Assembly (NCBI GenBank): GCA_949128015.1
Contig: CASBRC010000141.1
Location: forward strand, 1 to 5,827
Origin: Synechococcales cyanobacterium PMM_0003
GTDB lineage: Bacteria > Cyanobacteriota > Cyanobacteriia > Pseudanabaenales > Pseudanabaenaceae
Reading direction: 5' to 3'
DNA length: 5,827 nt
The position numbers and the translations under genes are program-made. Shown here in pieces: positions 1 through 5,827 of the stretch (its first letter is position 1; the number at the start of each line of letters is the position of its first letter). A model generated the notes under the pieces. The model did no database searches and had not been told where the DNA came from. It saw nothing but the letters and a program-made list of their open reading frames with translations.

Positions 1-264
1 ACTCGAAAAAGTTTTTTCAATTAAAGATGTTTTTAAATCCCATTGATAGTCTTGATCTAAATGAGAAAATTTAATTGACCATTCTACATCTTCTAACATA
101 GAAACTTTACCCTGTGCAACATTACAGATTAGATAAAGCGCTTTGAGGATCGATGTTTTCCCAACACCAGAGCCACCAACCAATAAATTTAAGTTGTCAA
201 AAGAAACTTTTTCAATTTGCCAATTCTGACTATTATTTTTAAAACTAAAACTCTTGATCTTCAT
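1..264 (-). CDS. AAA/ABC-type ATPase, N-terminal fragment (cut by window edge)
   Basis: Read on the minus strand from the ATG at 264-262, this frame is open for 88 codons to the window edge, so only the N-terminus is seen. After a short beta-rich opening (MKIKSFSFKN) and the segment FDNLNLLVGGSGVGKTS comes a textbook Walker A P-loop, G30-G-S-G-V-G35-K36-T37, followed by a helix (SILKALYLICNVAQG). Binding of the ATP phosphates by K36 and T37 is expected from the motif. The order 'strand, NLNLLVG, P-loop, ILKAL' is typical of RecF/SMC/OLD-like AAA ATPases (AAA_15/AAA_21 type) found in stand-alone and anti-phage modules. The rest of the protein (Walker B, signature, any nuclease domain) is outside the window, so the subfamily and any defence role are inference. 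No clear Shine-Dalgarno sequence precedes the start, which is common in cyanobacteria. Codon use is AT-rich compared with accA. Confidence 0.8.
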   Translation of the reverse strand, partial: MKIKSFSFKNNSQNWQIEKVSFDNLNLLVGGSGVGKTSILKALYLICNVAQGKVSMLEDVEWSIKFSHLDQDYQWDLKTSLIEKTFSS

Positions 265-315
265 TTTGGGCTAGAATCTGAAAAATTTTCCACTAACAAC
301 GATCTTAGCATAAGG

Positions 316-426
316 CTATTGACTGAGTGGCTCATCAAATAATACATTCACCATCTCTGGATCAACAATAGTGTGAACTACCTGTGGTCAAGACTTCACA
401 TGATTATGAGTACGTTTCGCGATTGT
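316..426 (-). pseudogene. Decayed coding tail, copy 1 (unidentified family)
   Basis: On the minus strand, the frame between the TAG at 429-427 and the TAG at 318-316 reads IAKRTHNHVKS, then an in-frame TGA (390-388), then PQVVHTIVDPEMVNVLFDE and a short end. It has no start codon of its own. It resembles, residue by residue and without gaps, a second broken stretch at 1790-1916 (IAQRTRNSVKS / PKAVRSITESKTVKVAIDE): 8 of 11 identities in the first block and 7 of 19 in the second. The underlying DNA is also similar (402-427 versus 1879-1905, about 21 of 26 matches, mostly C/T differences). Two independent stretches agreeing at protein level argue that both descend from a real C-terminal coding region. 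I do not recognise the family. A non-coding dispersed repeat is the main alternative. Confidence 0.4.
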
Positions 427-467
427 CTAAAATAACGATAAAAATGATTTTATATTCCACAGGAATT

Positions 468-836
468 TTAAAACCCCAATTCTAATTTCAAGGTTTCTAA
501 ACTCACTGTCTGCCCTAAATCTGCTTGTCGGATACCTTCCCGTAACTCCGACATAAACTCGCGATCGCTTAAAATCTCAATATCTGTACAACTCACTCCA
601 TTCTTCCAGAGTTCGTATTCGCTAATATCAATATCCTCATTCCAAACCAAACCATAACCACCAGCCTCAATCCTAAAGTTCTTAAAAAAGCTAGGATTTT
701 GTAATGGAGCAAACATTTGATTATTGAACAATTTAGAAATATCGTATTTTTTGAACTCATTTTGGCTAAACTCAATCAACAAAGTGCGATCGTCAATAGC
801 ATAAGCAGCAATAATTTTAGTACTTGTATTAACCAT
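468..836 (-). CDS. DUF2442-type small protein with antitoxin-like C-terminal tail
   Basis: This 122-residue protein starts at the ATG at 836-834. Residues 1 to about 80 fit the DUF2442 pattern: an opening strand (KIIAAYAIDDRTLLIEF), a turn leading into 'KKYDISKLF', then 'PLQNPSFFKNFRIEAGGYG' and the closing 'LVWNEDIDISEYELW'. Residues about 87-122 (DREFMSELREGIRQADLGQ, then TVSLETLKLELGF) resemble the C-terminal helix found on many Phd/RelB-type antitoxins, where a 'REGI..AD.G..VSLE..K.EL' pattern recurs. DUF2442 proteins are often encoded beside small DUF4160-like or toxin-like partners, but no intact partner is next to this gene on the same strand; the downstream 200 bases hold only a decayed frame. 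A toxin-neutralising or DNA-binding role is therefore an inference. Its start lies 18 bases from that of a divergent gene pair, so promoters must overlap coding DNA. Confidence 0.7.
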   Translation of the reverse strand: MVNTSTKIIAAYAIDDRTLLIEFSQNEFKKYDISKLFNNQMFAPLQNPSFFKNFRIEAGGYGLVWNEDIDISEYELWKNGVSCTDIEILSDREFMSELREGIRQADLGQTVSLETLKLELGF

Positions 837-854
837 GAGCTTAACATAGATGAT

Positions 855-1400
855 ATGGACTCGAAAAATTCTGACTCGATCTTCTTAACTGACTTGGCTA
901 AAGGGTTTCCCGCCATTACTCCCGTATTTGGAGCAACCATAGCCGAAGCTTGTGCGGTTTGTTTAAGCGATCGCAAACATCCGCAAGGCATCAACCTTAT
1001 AGTTGAAGGAGACTTACAAGCAAAATTTAAGTTGTACTGGCAACCCGTAACACCACAGATGATAAGGTGTTGGAATGATTTAGAATTTACAACAGAGCAG
1101 GCAGCCTATGGTATTGCTTTTATGACTCTCACGAAACTTACAGATTTTACTGTGATTGAGCGATCGCGAAAAGGGACAGGATTTGATTATTGGCTAGGCA
1201 GTGACACCAATGATTCTAAACTTCCATTTCAAAACAAAGCTCGATTGGAAGTGTCAGGCATTCGATCAGGAGATGAAAAACGCATAAACGTTAGGGTTAA
1301 GCAAAAGTTAGAACAGACTAAACCTTCTGACGGTATATTTCCAGCCTACATATTTGTAGTTGAATTTAGCAAACCGATAGTAATCACAGCAAAAAAATGA
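855..1400 (+). CDS. Conserved hypothetical protein, first gene of a coupled pair
   Basis: I place the start at the ATG at 855, giving 181 residues. An upstream in-frame ATG at 717 would overlap the divergent DUF2442 gene by 120 bases and add a low-quality leader. I do not recognise a named domain. Visible features are a conserved-looking opening (LTDLAKGFPAITPVFGATIAEACAVCL, whose 'ATIAEACAVCLSD' part should form a helix), a strand-rich middle (INLIVEGDLQAKFKLYW), the motif KGTGFDYWLG (residues 106-115), then ARLEVSGI (129-136) and a C-terminal strand pair (AYIFVVEFSKPI). The spacing of E31, D111 and E132-V-S134 resembles a PD-(D/E)XK nuclease-like core with the lysine replaced. This is a weak pattern match, not an assignment. 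No signal peptide or membrane segment is seen, so it is probably cytosolic. The stop overlaps the next start as ATGA, so the two products are very likely made together. Confidence 0.75.
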   Translation: MDSKNSDSIFLTDLAKGFPAITPVFGATIAEACAVCLSDRKHPQGINLIVEGDLQAKFKLYWQPVTPQMIRCWNDLEFTTEQAAYGIAFMTLTKLTDFTVIERSRKGTGFDYWLGSDTNDSKLPFQNKARLEVSGIRSGDEKRINVRVKQKLEQTKPSDGIFPAYIFVVEFSKPIVITAKK

Positions 1401-1783
1401 TACAAGTTAATGTATTACATCAACAGGCTATGGACTTAGCAGAATTGGCTCAAGTAGCTAGGCTAAGAGGTGAAATAGACAAATCTAGGGAATTACTTAA
1501 GAAAGCCTTTGAACAAGAATCAATCGCGGCGGCTTTAGTTGCAAATGATTGGTCATCGGAACCGACTCGTTCAGTTTTGCATCGCAGTGCGGCTTCATTA
1601 GCGATCGAATGTGAAGAGTTTGACATTGCCAATAGACTAATTGCCACAGCGTTATCTGGCAATCCCCCAGCAGATATTGCCGAAGAGTTACAAGATTTAT
1701 TTATTCAAATCAATCTGCGTCATTATTTACAGCGTCGAGGCATGTCTCTAGATGAAGAGAAGTTAGTGAGTTTGGTTGGGTAG
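1397..1783 (+). CDS. Small TPR-like helical protein, second gene of a coupled pair
   Basis: The 128-residue product begins at the ATG at 1397-1399, which shares four bases (ATGA) with the stop of the upstream gene, a layout that favours translational coupling. The sequence is almost wholly helical. A first helical hairpin (LHQQAMDLAELAQVARLRG followed by DKSRELLKKAFEQESIAAAL) has the small-residue spacing of a tetratricopeptide unit. A second (RSVLHRSAASLAIECEEFD, then IANRLIATALSGNPP) has the same A-helix/B-helix form and ends in the proline turn typical after a repeat. A final helix (IAEELQDLFIQINLRHYL) caps the fold. TPR-like units usually bind other proteins, so a partner or adaptor role for the upstream product is the simplest reading; this is inference. 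The phrase 'EPTRSVLHRSAASLA' looks strongly conserved in kind. No catalytic motif is visible. Confidence 0.78.
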   Translation: MIQVNVLHQQAMDLAELAQVARLRGEIDKSRELLKKAFEQESIAAALVANDWSSEPTRSVLHRSAASLAIECEEFDIANRLIATALSGNPPADIAEELQDLFIQINLRHYLQRRGMSLDEEKLVSLVG

Positions 1784-1789
1784 AACGAT

Positions 1790-1916
1790 TTAATGATGTA
1801 GCAATAATTCATCGATCGCAACTTTTACCGTCTTTGATTCAGTAATACTGCGAACGGCTTTTGGTAAAGGATTTTACGGAATTACGAGTACGCTGCGCGA
1901 TCGCCTCGGCACGTTG
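1790..1916 (-). pseudogene. Decayed coding tail, copy 2 (unidentified family)
   Basis: On the minus strand, reading down from 1916, the frame gives QRAEAIAQRTRNSVKS to about 1869. One extra base then shifts it into LPKAVRSITESKTVKVAIDE and a short LLLHH end, with TAA at 1792-1790. An in-frame TAA lies just above it at 1919-1917, and the frame beyond reads poorly. The stretch aligns without gaps, after the single-base shift, to the broken stretch at 316-426 (see that entry). It has no start codon and one frameshift, so it is not expressed as a protein. It begins 7 bases beyond the stop of the coupled gene pair, on the opposite strand. The 'ELA.QRAEAIAQR' part loosely recalls charged C-terminal tails of Uma2-type nucleases, but this is too weak to name it. 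Confidence 0.42.
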
Positions 1917-1994
1917 TTAAGCTAATTCTGATTGAATTACTAGAACTGTAAGCGATCGCAATTTTGATTTGATGAAATTTTAAGTTGCGATCGC
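1897..1994. repeat. Cluster of three HIP1 palindromes (GCGATCGC)
   Basis: The octamer GCGATCGC is present at 1897-1904, 1952-1959 and 1987-1994. The last is extended to the 12-base palindrome TTGCGATCGCAA. HIP1 is a highly over-represented palindrome in many cyanobacterial genomes. Other copies in the window lie at 561, 967, 1160, 2371, 2425, 2637, 3447, 3827 and 4951, mostly inside genes. Its purpose is not settled; links to Dam-like or CGATCG methylation and to DNA repair have been proposed. Confidence 0.85.
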
Positions 1995-2012
1995 AAAAAC
2001 AATTTATATATT
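1985..2012 (+). promoter_or_regulatory. Candidate sigma70-type promoter for accA
   Basis: TTGCGA (1985-1990, 4 of 6 to the -35 consensus) lies 16 bases before TATATT (2007-2012, 5 of 6 to the -10 consensus). Transcription would begin near 2019 and leave a leader of about 84 bases before the accA ATG. The -35 element overlaps a HIP1 palindrome. In AT-rich intergenic DNA such matches arise by chance, so this is only the best candidate; the nearby TTGACT at 2011 has no good -10 partner. Confidence 0.28.
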
Positions 2013-2102
2013 GACTATTGGGATGAAAACCCGATCTGTTGCCTGAATCCTAACGCTTTTCTGCTAATCTGAGAATTGGTATCTACTATACAAAATTGCA
2101 TC

Positions 2103-3068
2103 ATGGCCGATCGCCAAATCCTGCTTGACTTTGAAAAGCCCATCGTTGAACTAGAAAACCGTATCGCCCAAATCCGCGAACTCGCGAATGACAACGATGT
2201 CGATATGGTCGAGCAGATTCAGCTTTTAGAACAAAGAGCTGAGCTTTTGCGGCGAGAGATTTTTTCAGGGCTAGGCGCAATGCAACGGATGCAGATCGCA
2301 AGGCATCCCCGTCGCCCTAGCACCCTTGACTACGTGCAAGCCATCACCGATGAGTGGATCGAGCTACATGGCGATCGCAGAGGTAATGACGATCCCGCCT
2401 TAGTTGGTGGACTAGCGAGAATTTGCGATCGCCCTGTAGTGATTTTGGGGCATCAAAAGGGGCGTGATACCAAAGACAATATGACCCGTAATTTTGGCAT
2501 GGCGTCCCCTGGGGGATATCGTAAAGCAGCAAGACTGATGGATCATGCCAATCGATTTAATTTGCCAATTATTACGCTGATTGACACGCCTGGAGCATAT
2601 CCTGGTGTGTTGGCTGAGGAGCAAGGACAAGGCGAAGCGATCGCCGCAAATTTGCGACAAATGTTTGGGTTGAGAGTGCCGATTATTTGTACAGTGATCG
2701 GTGAAGGCGGATCGGGTGGAGCATTAGGGATCGGCATTGGCGATCACATCATGATGTTTGAAAACTCGGTATATACAGTTGCTACCCCTGAAGCTTGTGC
2801 AGCAATCCTATGGCGCGACTCAGCAAAGGCTGGTAAAGCTGCTGAAGCTCTGAAAATCACGGCTCCTGACCTATTAAGGTTGGGGATTGTTGATTATGTA
2901 ATTGATGAACCCTTAGGTGGCGCACATCGATCGCCGTTGAAGACTGCTGAAAATCTCAAGGCTGCCCTAGTCGAAAATCTAGACCGCCTCAGTAAATTGG
3001 ATGCCGTGGATTTACAAGAGCTACGCTATCAAAAATTTCGGAAGATGGGCGTATTCCTTGAATCATAA
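2103..3068 (+). CDS. accA: Acetyl-CoA carboxylase, carboxyltransferase subunit alpha
   Basis: The protein moves the carboxyl group from carboxybiotin on BCCP to acetyl-CoA, giving malonyl-CoA for fatty acid synthesis, as an alpha2beta2 complex with AccD in the cytosol. I place the start at the ATG at 2103 (321 residues), because the N-terminus then reads [18 protein letters not shown] as in the family; the upstream in-frame TTG at 2076 adds nine atypical residues. Residues about 10-55 form the helical N-terminal region. The carboxyltransferase core follows, with [11 protein letters not shown] (68-78), [18 protein letters not shown] (116-133), IDTPGAYPG (160-168) and the glycine-rich oxyanion-hole segment [12 protein letters not shown] (200-211), then the helical C-terminal part ([13 protein letters not shown]; '[18 protein letters not shown]'). 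Length and motifs are normal for AccA and no key piece is missing. It stands alone, with accD, accB and accC not in view, as is usual in cyanobacteria, and ends in its own terminator. Confidence 0.97.
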   Translation: MADRQILLDFEKPIVELENRIAQIRELANDNDVDMVEQIQLLEQRAELLRREIFSGLGAMQRMQIARHPRRPSTLDYVQAITDEWIELHGDRRGNDDPALVGGLARICDRPVVILGHQKGRDTKDNMTRNFGMASPGGYRKAARLMDHANRFNLPIITLIDTPGAYPGVLAEEQGQGEAIAANLRQMFGLRVPIICTVIGEGGSGGALGIGIGDHIMMFENSVYTVATPEACAAILWRDSAKAGKAAEALKITAPDLLRLGIVDYVIDEPLGGAHRSPLKTAENLKAALVENLDRLSKLDAVDLQELRYQKFRKMGVFLES

Positions 3069-3104
3069 AAATCAAAAGCGGCGCAATGCGCCGCTTTTGA
3101 TTTT
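3068..3104 (+). terminator. Factor-independent terminator after accA
   Basis: A perfect inverted repeat with 17-base arms (left arm begins AAAATCAAAAGCGGCGC) surrounds a three-base centre AAT. It starts on the last base of the accA stop codon. The GC-rich core (GCGGCGC/GCGCCGC) is flanked by A-runs on the left and T-runs on the right, as in an intrinsic terminator. Because the arms are symmetric, it could also work from the other strand, but no minus-strand gene reads into it here. It separates accA from the kinase gene. Confidence 0.9.
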
Positions 3105-3121
3105 CTAGGTTTGCTAAACTG

Positions 3122-3160
3122 ATGGCTATGCGCTCGGTACAAACTAAAGCTAAATTCTGA
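3122..3160 (+). CDS. Possible 12-codon upstream mini-ORF of the kinase gene
   Basis: An ATG at 3122 opens a frame reading MAMRSVQTKAKF and ending with TGA at 3158-3160. The final A of this stop is the first base of the kinase ATG (TGATG). Such an overlap would allow ribosomes that finish the short peptide to restart on the kinase. No Shine-Dalgarno sequence is evident for either start, and a 12-codon frame can arise by chance. The peptide has no attenuator-like codon run. Confidence 0.2.
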   Translation: MAMRSVQTKAKF

Positions 3161-5814
3161 TGACCAATGCCAACCTGCCCCGCCGTGAAAGTTTAGTCAA
3201 TCGCTTGATTTTTGGGCTGACCACTAGCACCTCGTTGCTAGCCACCGCCACCTTGATCCTGTTGCTGCATATCCAGCAAGGTACGCCCGAATTAGAATCT
3301 TTCACGACATGGCTAGCGATCGTCATTCTCTCAACGGGACTAGGATCTGGGCTATTTGTGGCAATTTCGATTATTCGCAGTATTCAGCCCCCACTTACAG
3401 AACTGGCGGAAACGGCGGCGGAGATCTCGGCAGGCAATTTGTCTGCGCGATCGCAATTAAATCGTATCGATGAAATCGGGGAATTTGCGAAGGTTTTTAA
3501 TCACATGGCGGCGCATCTAGAAAACAAGACTGCCACACTTGAAGCTCGTGATATTCAGTTTGCACTGCAATCCCTCGATCTCGTTTTAGTCAACACAACG
3601 GATCAACACAAATTAATCAAGTCAAGTTTAGAAGAAATTTGCAAACTCACTGGTGCTCAACTAGGTAGTATTTATCTATGGGAAACCCCTAGCTCTCGTC
3701 CCGATGGATGCTTACTATTAGCCGCAGAATGGGGATATAAAACCAGTCAAGCGCTGATAGAAATCCCTCTTGGAGAAGGAATCATCGGTCAAGCAGGACA
3801 ACTAGAAGAAGCGATTATTTGGGAAGGCGATCGCCTCAAAGGGCAAACTCTCGTTTACCGTACTCCCGTTGGTGATCTTCTTCCGCAGAGTCTTTCAGCA
3901 TATCCATTAATGTTAAGACGTAGCCTTGTAGGAGTTCTATTTTTAGGTAGTCTTACGCCACTTTCAGAACGGGGAAGAAATATTCTGCAATCGATCGGTC
4001 GTCGTCTAGCTACAGCGATCAGCAATGCTCAAAGTATTGAAACGATCGCCCGTCAACGCGAAGAATTAACCACCGTTTTCGAGCAGCTTGCCGATGGCGT
4101 ATTACTCAGCGATCCTGCGGGACGAATTCTCAAAATCAACTCCGCAGGGCGCAAAATCCTGAGTTTTAATGCCGTAAATGATGGAATACCCGCCTCACCT
4201 GTAATTGCGAAATCAATGGAAGAGATTGTCAAACAATTTGACATCAGACATCAGGATGGTGAACCCGTAGACTTAGCGAATCTGGTGGTGTTTCGAGCCA
4301 TGTCTACGGGGGAAGTTGTCGAAGATCAAGTGGTTTTACGTCCACCTGAAGGCAATGAAATCATTCTCAGTACTAAAGCTGCACCACTCGTGGGAAGTGA
4401 GTCAGAACTAATTGGTAGTGTGATGATTTTACGCGATGTCACTGAGCAGCGCTATCGCGATAAGGTGCTGCAAGAGACAAACAAAATCATGATCGAGCAG
4501 CAAAAGCGGATGAGCATTTTGCAACGTCTCACTAACTTGATTAACCAGCAGTTGCAAGATCTTAATGTTCTCTTAGAATCGGTAGTAGAAGCGACTTGCG
4601 ACGCGATCATGTGGGCGGAGATCTGTGTGATTGCTCTCTATAACCCTAAAGAGAATCGGCTAACGTTATCGGCTGCAAAAGGATTACCCGATGATTTTCC
4701 ACTGCAAAAATCTTTTGATTTGGATACCCAAAATCTAATTGCACAGGTATTTAAAGAAGGAATTCCCATTGAAATTAAGGCTGGGGAATCTCATCTTGTG
4801 GAATCGCTACCTGTTAAAAGTGCTTTGTGCGTACCGATTGAGTCCAGTCGCTCTGGACGCTTGGGAGTGTTAGCGATCGGGCATTCCCGTTTAGAGAAAG
4901 CCAGTTCTCGCGAAGATTTGAATCTATTGGCTTCCTTTGGGGTTCAAGCTGCGATCGCAATCGGTAACGCGCAATTAATCAATCAGATCGAAGCTCAAAA
5001 TGCTCAATTACTAGAGGCAACTCAACTAAAGAGTCAATTTCTCGCAAATATGAGCCATGAACTAAGAACGCCGATGAATGCAATTATTGGTTTTTCCCAA
5101 GTACTATTACGCCAACGTCGTGATGCTCTCTCACTGAGCCAAGTTGATATGGTCGAGCGCGTCCTTCGCAATGGCAAAAATCTGCTGGATTTGATTAATG
5201 ATATTCTCGACCTATCAAAAATCGAAGCAGGAAAGATGGAAGCACATCCAGAACTCTTTAATCTGGATGAATTAATTCACCATACCTGTGAGAGCCTACA
5301 ACCGCTAGCCAGTATCAAATCTCTCGACTTTGTATTTGACAATCACATTGGCACTTGTGCAATTTATCATGACTCAATTCGGATTAAACAGGTGATTACA
5401 AATTTGGTCTCCAATGCAATTAAATTTACTGATAGTGGCTCAGTTTGTGTTGAGCTAAAATATGCTTCTGAGCCATCAAATCCAACATTAGATCTACCAT
5501 CATCTGAATTAATGACAGGTGCGAACAATCCATCTAGCGAAGAATCACAGCTTTCTCCTTTTGCGAAGTCAAATATTCTCATTTCCGTTCGAGATACAGG
5601 TATTGGGATTGAGACTGAGTTTCAGCGCACGATTTTTGAACAGTTCCGTCAAGTCGATCAATCTTCCACCCGTAAGCATGGTGGTACTGGTTTAGGTTTA
5701 GCGATTACAGAACAGCTTGTATTGTTGATGGGCGGTACAATTTCTGTAGAAAGTGTGGTTAATCAAGGTTCTACATTTACCGTTGAATTACCTCCAAGAC
5801 TAAAAGATGATTAG
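3160..5814 (+). CDS. Membrane-anchored GAF/PAS/GAF sensor histidine kinase
   Basis: The 884-residue protein is a two-component sensor kinase. In order: two membrane segments (about 14-37 and 49-73) joined by only some 11 residues, so there is almost no external domain; HAMP (about 70-123); a first GAF domain (about 143-290); PAS with PAC (about 302-435; 'LADGVLLSDPAGRILKINSAG'); a coiled linker; a second GAF domain (about 465-608); a HisKA dimerisation domain (624-691) with phospho-acceptor H633 in MSHELRTPMNAIIGF; and an HATPase domain (about 737-880) with N box (NLVSNAIKF, N752), G1 box (D812-TGIGI), F box (FEQFRQVD) and G2 box (G841-GTGLGL). All catalytic motifs are intact. There is no receiver domain, and neither GAF shows the cysteine-histidine pair of bilin-binding domains, so light sensing is not supported. 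The signal is probably internal. About 30 extra, Ser/Pro-rich residues (770-802) sit between N and G1 boxes. The partner regulator is not in the window; phosphotransfer to one is inferred from the family. Confidence 0.95.
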   Translation: MTNANLPRRESLVNRLIFGLTTSTSLLATATLILLLHIQQGTPELESFTTWLAIVILSTGLGSGLFVAISIIRSIQPPLTELAETAAEISAGNLSARSQLNRIDEIGEFAKVFNHMAAHLENKTATLEARDIQFALQSLDLVLVNTTDQHKLIKSSLEEICKLTGAQLGSIYLWETPSSRPDGCLLLAAEWGYKTSQALIEIPLGEGIIGQAGQLEEAIIWEGDRLKGQTLVYRTPVGDLLPQSLSAYPLMLRRSLVGVLFLGSLTPLSERGRNILQSIGRRLATAISNAQSIETIARQREELTTVFEQLADGVLLSDPAGRILKINSAGRKILSFNAVNDGIPASPVIAKSMEEIVKQFDIRHQDGEPVDLANLVVFRAMSTGEVVEDQVVLRPPEGNEIILSTKAAPLVGSESELIGSVMILRDVTEQRYRDKVLQETNKIMIEQQKRMSILQRLTNLINQQLQDLNVLLESVVEATCDAIMWAEICVIALYNPKENRLTLSAAKGLPDDFPLQKSFDLDTQNLIAQVFKEGIPIEIKAGESHLVESLPVKSALCVPIESSRSGRLGVLAIGHSRLEKASSREDLNLLASFGVQAAIAIGNAQLINQIEAQNAQLLEATQLKSQFLANMSHELRTPMNAIIGFSQVLLRQRRDALSLSQVDMVERVLRNGKNLLDLINDILDLSKIEAGKMEAHPELFNLDELIHHTCESLQPLASIKSLDFVFDNHIGTCAIYHDSIRIKQVITNLVSNAIKFTDSGSVCVELKYASEPSNPTLDLPSSELMTGANNPSSEESQLSPFAKSNILISVRDTGIGIETEFQRTIFEQFRQVDQSSTRKHGGTGLGLAITEQLVLLMGGTISVESVVNQGSTFTVELPPRLKDD

Positions 5815-5827
5815 GGTAGCTATCATC

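Larger units (their letters stand above)
1784..2102. other. Intergenic stretch upstream of accA
   Basis: These 319 bases carry no intact gene. The left part (1790-1916) holds the second decayed minus-strand coding tail. The middle holds three HIP1 palindromes (1897, 1952, 1987). The right part has a weak candidate promoter (1985-2012) and the untranslated leader of accA. No convincing factor-independent terminator for the upstream gene pair is seen; the short self-complementary CAGTAATACTG at about 1840-1850 has no room for a loop and no T tract. Confidence 0.7.

Noticed and set aside
717..854. Longer form of the first coupled gene starting at the ATG at 717
   Set aside because: The added 46 residues overlap the divergent DUF2442 gene, whose own reading frame fits a known family well; the ATG at 855 gives a compact protein.
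1840..1850. CAGTAATACTG as a terminator for the coupled pair
   Set aside because: Five-base arms around one base cannot form a stable loop and there is no following T tract.
2011..2040. TTGACT at 2011-2016 as the accA -35 box
   Set aside because: No hexamer resembling a -10 box lies 16-18 bases downstream (sequence there is around ATCTGT).
2076..2102. TTG start giving a 330-residue AccA
   Set aside because: The nine added residues (MVSTIQNCI) do not fit the family; the ATG at 2103 gives the usual N-terminus.
2101..2737. Several minus-strand open frames across accA
   Set aside because: They are shadows of the strongly conserved accA frame, with no family resemblance of their own.
3586..4983. 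GAF domains of the kinase as bilin-binding light sensors
   Set aside because: Neither GAF has a cysteine-histidine chromophore motif or a DXCF-type motif; they look like generic GAF domains.
1..5827. tRNA, rRNA, CRISPR array, insertion sequence or riboswitch
   Set aside because: No cloverleaf, no regularly spaced repeats, no transposase frame with terminal repeats and no recognisable riboswitch core were seen on either strand.

Overview
The window comes from a cyanobacterium. The palindrome GCGATCGC (HIP1) occurs about 12 times in 5.8 kb, where roughly 0.1 would be expected by chance. The AccA protein has a cyanobacterial/plastid look, and the large GAF/PAS membrane histidine kinase is of a kind common in cyanobacteria. 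A Pseudanabaena-like or related filamentous genome is plausible, but I cannot name the species from sequence alone.

Layout. Positions 1-264 (minus) hold the first 88 codons of an AAA/ABC-type ATPase with a clear Walker A motif, cut off by the window edge. Positions 265-467 are AT-rich and lack an intact gene, but contain a decayed minus-strand coding tail (316-426). Positions 468-836 (minus) encode a 122-residue DUF2442-type protein with an antitoxin-like C-terminal tail. Diverging from it with only 18 bases between start codons are two plus-strand genes (855-1400 and 1397-1783) that overlap by ATGA: a 181-residue protein of unknown function and a 128-residue TPR-like helical protein. Positions 1784-2102 are intergenic. 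They contain a second decayed copy of the same unidentified minus-strand coding tail (1790-1916), a cluster of three HIP1 palindromes and a weak candidate promoter. accA (2103-3068) follows and ends in a long, perfect hairpin terminator (3068-3104). A 12-codon mini-ORF (3122-3160) ends on the start codon of an 884-residue sensor histidine kinase (3160-5814). The last 13 bases hold nothing recognisable.

How the parts relate. accA and the kinase look like chromosomal genes of ordinary type. accA supplies the alpha half of the carboxyltransferase that makes malonyl-CoA for fatty acid synthesis; the kinase is a separate unit of unknown signal with no receiver domain and no partner regulator in view. 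The left 1.8 kb looks like accessory DNA: a partial P-loop ATPase, a possible antitoxin-like protein, a translationally coupled pair of unknowns, and two degenerate same-direction coding remnants that bracket the DUF2442 gene and the coupled pair. The coupled pair, and the way it is bracketed, are the most interesting things here. Their function cannot be read from sequence alone.
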